Assembly: GCA_016703155.1 (NCBI GenBank)
Contig: JADJCP010000013.1
Location: 1-27,073, forward strand
Length of the DNA stretch: 27,073 nucleotides
DNA from: Hydrogenophilales bacterium
Lineage (GTDB): Bacteria > Pseudomonadota > Gammaproteobacteria > Burkholderiales > Thiobacillaceae
Direction: 5' to 3'
Position 1 is the stretch's first letter; every line of letters starts with the position of its first letter. Both the position numbers and the translations under genes were made by a program. Positions 25,693 to 27,073 of this stretch are shown piece after piece. The notes under the pieces were generated by a model that saw only the letters and a program-made list of their open reading frames with translations, was not told where the DNA came from and did no database searches.

Positions 25693-26565
25693 ATGCAAAT
25701 TCTGATAAATGGACTCATCTCCGGCATGGCCATCGCACTACTCGCCATGGCCTTCCAGATGGTCTACCTCCCAACCCGTGTGCTGTTCGTCGGCCTCGCC
25801 GGCCTCTACACATTGGCGCCCTATCTCTTTCAACTGGGAGCGTCTGAACTGGGCGGATGGATGGGAGGGTTGCTGGTTTCTCTTTGCGGCGTAGTCACCT
25901 TGGCGGTCCTGTTCGAATGGGCCAATCATGCCCCGTTGACCCGCAAGCGCGCCTCCGAAGGCGCGCATCTAATCGCCTCGCTAGGGCTCTATATCCTGGT
26001 CGTTCAGGTGGTGGCCATGATCTGGGGCAATGAGACGCGAACTTTGCGAACTGGGCTGGAAGTGACCTATGCCATGGGCGACACAATCCTGACCCAATCC
26101 CAGCTCCTCATGGGTGGCTTGGGTTTGCTGCTCCTGTTGGCCGTGCTTGCCATGCTGTACATGACCGACATCGGTCTGCGCCTGCGCGCCCTGGCGGACA
26201 ACCCCACCCAATTTGCGCTGTACGGCTACAACGTGGATGCCCACCGGCTGCTTGCCTTCGCACTGGCGGGTGCCTTGGCCGCAGCGGCATCTATGCTCAC
26301 CGCCCGAGACATCGGCTTCGACCCGCACACCGGCCTGAACGCCACACTGCTGGCCATCGTGGCAGTCATCATCGGCGGACGAACATCCCTGGCCGGGCCG
26401 ATCATCGGCGGCCTGATCCTGGGGCTCATCCGAGCGCAGGTGGTATGGCAATTCTCGGCACGCTGGCAGGAAGCTGTTACCTTCCTTGTGTTGGCATTGT
26501 TCTTGCTGCTACGACCGCAAGGACTTTTCGGACGCGAAACCCGCATCGAAACCACCGTTAAATGA
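25693..26565 (+). CDS. livH: LivH-type branched-chain amino-acid ABC permease
   Basis: A 290-aa inner-membrane permease with about eight hydrophobic segments. The opening LINGLISGMAIALLAMAF and the conserved middle GLRLRALADNPTQFALYGYNVDAHRLLAFALAGALAA are typical of LivH, as are the ending GGRTSLAGPIIGGLILGLI and LLLRPQGLFGR. The usual length is about 290-300. It forms a heterodimer channel with LivM for uptake of branched-chain amino acids or related amides, powered by LivG/LivF, which would lie beyond the window. Its stop overlaps the livM start by 4 bases. Ordinary host metabolism; it marks the right edge of the defence genes. Confidence 0.93.
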   Translation: MQILINGLISGMAIALLAMAFQMVYLPTRVLFVGLAGLYTLAPYLFQLGASELGGWMGGLLVSLCGVVTLAVLFEWANHAPLTRKRASEGAHLIASLGLYILVVQVVAMIWGNETRTLRTGLEVTYAMGDTILTQSQLLMGGLGLLLLLAVLAMLYMTDIGLRLRALADNPTQFALYGYNVDAHRLLAFALAGALAAAASMLTARDIGFDPHTGLNATLLAIVAVIIGGRTSLAGPIIGGLILGLIRAQVVWQFSARWQEAVTFLVLALFLLLRPQGLFGRETRIETTVK

Positions 26566-27073
26566 ACTACCTCATCCACCTGCTCATCTACCTGGACATC
26601 TACGTGATCGTGGCCCTGAGCCTCAATCTCGTGGTGGGGTATTGCGGCATGCTCACGCTCGCGCATGCGGGCTATTTCGCCCTCGGCGGCTATGTCTACG
26701 CCCTGTTGGCGCCGCTTTGGGCTGGAGTTTCTTTCCCGCGCTCCTGGCGGCCATCTTGATCGCCACCGTACTCAGTCTGGCTGTTTCACTGCCTGCCTGG
26801 CGACTCAAAGGGGATTTCTTCGTGTTAGGCAGCCTGGCAGTGCAGGCCCTCCTCTTTAGCCTGTTCTACAACTGGTTCGACCCCCAGGCCCCCTTGGGCA
26901 GTTGGAGCAATCTGACCAACGGACCGTTCGGCATCACTGGCATCCCCCAAAGCCAGACGTACTCGAGATTACACCGTGCCGATGCAATCAGCGGCCTTAT
27001 TCTCGCCACCTGCTGACCGTCATCTGCCGGCATTTTCTGGCGCTTGAAAACTTCTCCTGGGGGCGGGTCCTGA
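26562..27073 (+). CDS. livM: LivM-type ABC permease, 5' part, with frame breaks
   Basis: Starts at MNYLIHLLIYLDIY, overlapping livH. The first 55 residues match LivM (IYVIVALSLNLVVGYCGMLTLAHAGYFALGGYVYALL). The frame then breaks near 26716-26724 and continues as WSFFPALLAAILIATVLSLAVSLPAWRLKGDFFVLGSLAVQ through GPFGITGIP. A further break between about 26960 and 27005 is needed to reach LLTVICRHFLALENFSWGRVL at the window end, which is again LivM-like. The gene runs out of the window. Either a decayed gene or, more likely given the other genes here, indel errors in the sequence. Confidence 0.8.

Overview
The window looks like a chromosomal defence island from a fairly GC-rich Pseudomonadota bacterium (beta or gamma). 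The evidence is a lipoprotein with a standard lipobox, a proteobacterial-style LivH/LivM pair, GGAGG-type ribosome sites and a C/G-rich MITE-like repeat; the genus cannot be read from the sequence. The centre is a type III CRISPR-Cas locus with a reverse-transcriptase/Cas1 adaptation module. Next to it lies an accessory block that combines a CHAT (caspase-like) protease with a sigma-like DNA-binding protein and several nuclease or membrane genes.

Layout. 1-2.3 kb: a frameshifted receiver-like gene, an inverted-repeat element, a zinc-ribbon protein and a peptidoglycan-binding lipoprotein. 2.3-5.2 kb (+): cas6 and a CorA-like two-TM membrane protein. 5.1-7.8 kb (-): two different cas2 genes, cas1 and an RT, probably one RT-Cas1 fusion. 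7.9-9.6 kb: a CRISPR array of 24 full repeats plus one degenerate repeat. crRNA sense is most likely the minus strand, with the leader at the right end. 9.7-16.8 kb (-): cas10, a two-domain RAMP, a three-domain RAMP of about 1007 aa and a DHH phosphoesterase-like gene, reading toward the array. 16.8-22.2 kb (-): sigma-like gene, a 331-aa unknown, a Card1/Can2-like nuclease without CARF, a four-TM protein, a vWA protein and a truncated second copy of the nuclease. 22.3-25.4 kb (+, divergent): CHAT protease, a small unknown, a four-TM protein and a NucA/NucB-type nuclease with an N-terminal hydrophobic segment. 25.7-27.1 kb (+): livH and the start of livM.

How the parts may work together (inference). 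Cas6 and the two RAMP proteins would make and carry crRNA. The HD-less, GGDE-type Cas10 would make a nucleotide signal on target RNA binding. A CorA-like membrane protein together with a DHH phosphoesterase is the pairing known from SAM-AMP signalling type III systems, where one is the effector and the other removes the signal. The CHAT/sigma-like/331-aa genes recall the protease-sigma logic of CalpL-CalpT-CalpS and of Craspase-Csx30-RpoE, but with a different gene set and with Cas10 still present. That second layer is the best candidate for something undescribed.

Caution on sequence quality. At least 17 single-base frame breaks interrupt otherwise well-conserved genes (receiver-like gene, RT, RT-Cas1 junction, DHH gene, large RAMP, Cas10, CHAT, livM). 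Most sit in short homopolymers, and in each complete gene correcting them gives a total length divisible by three. I read these mainly as indel errors in the sequence, not gene decay, and I give gene spans that follow the protein across the breaks.
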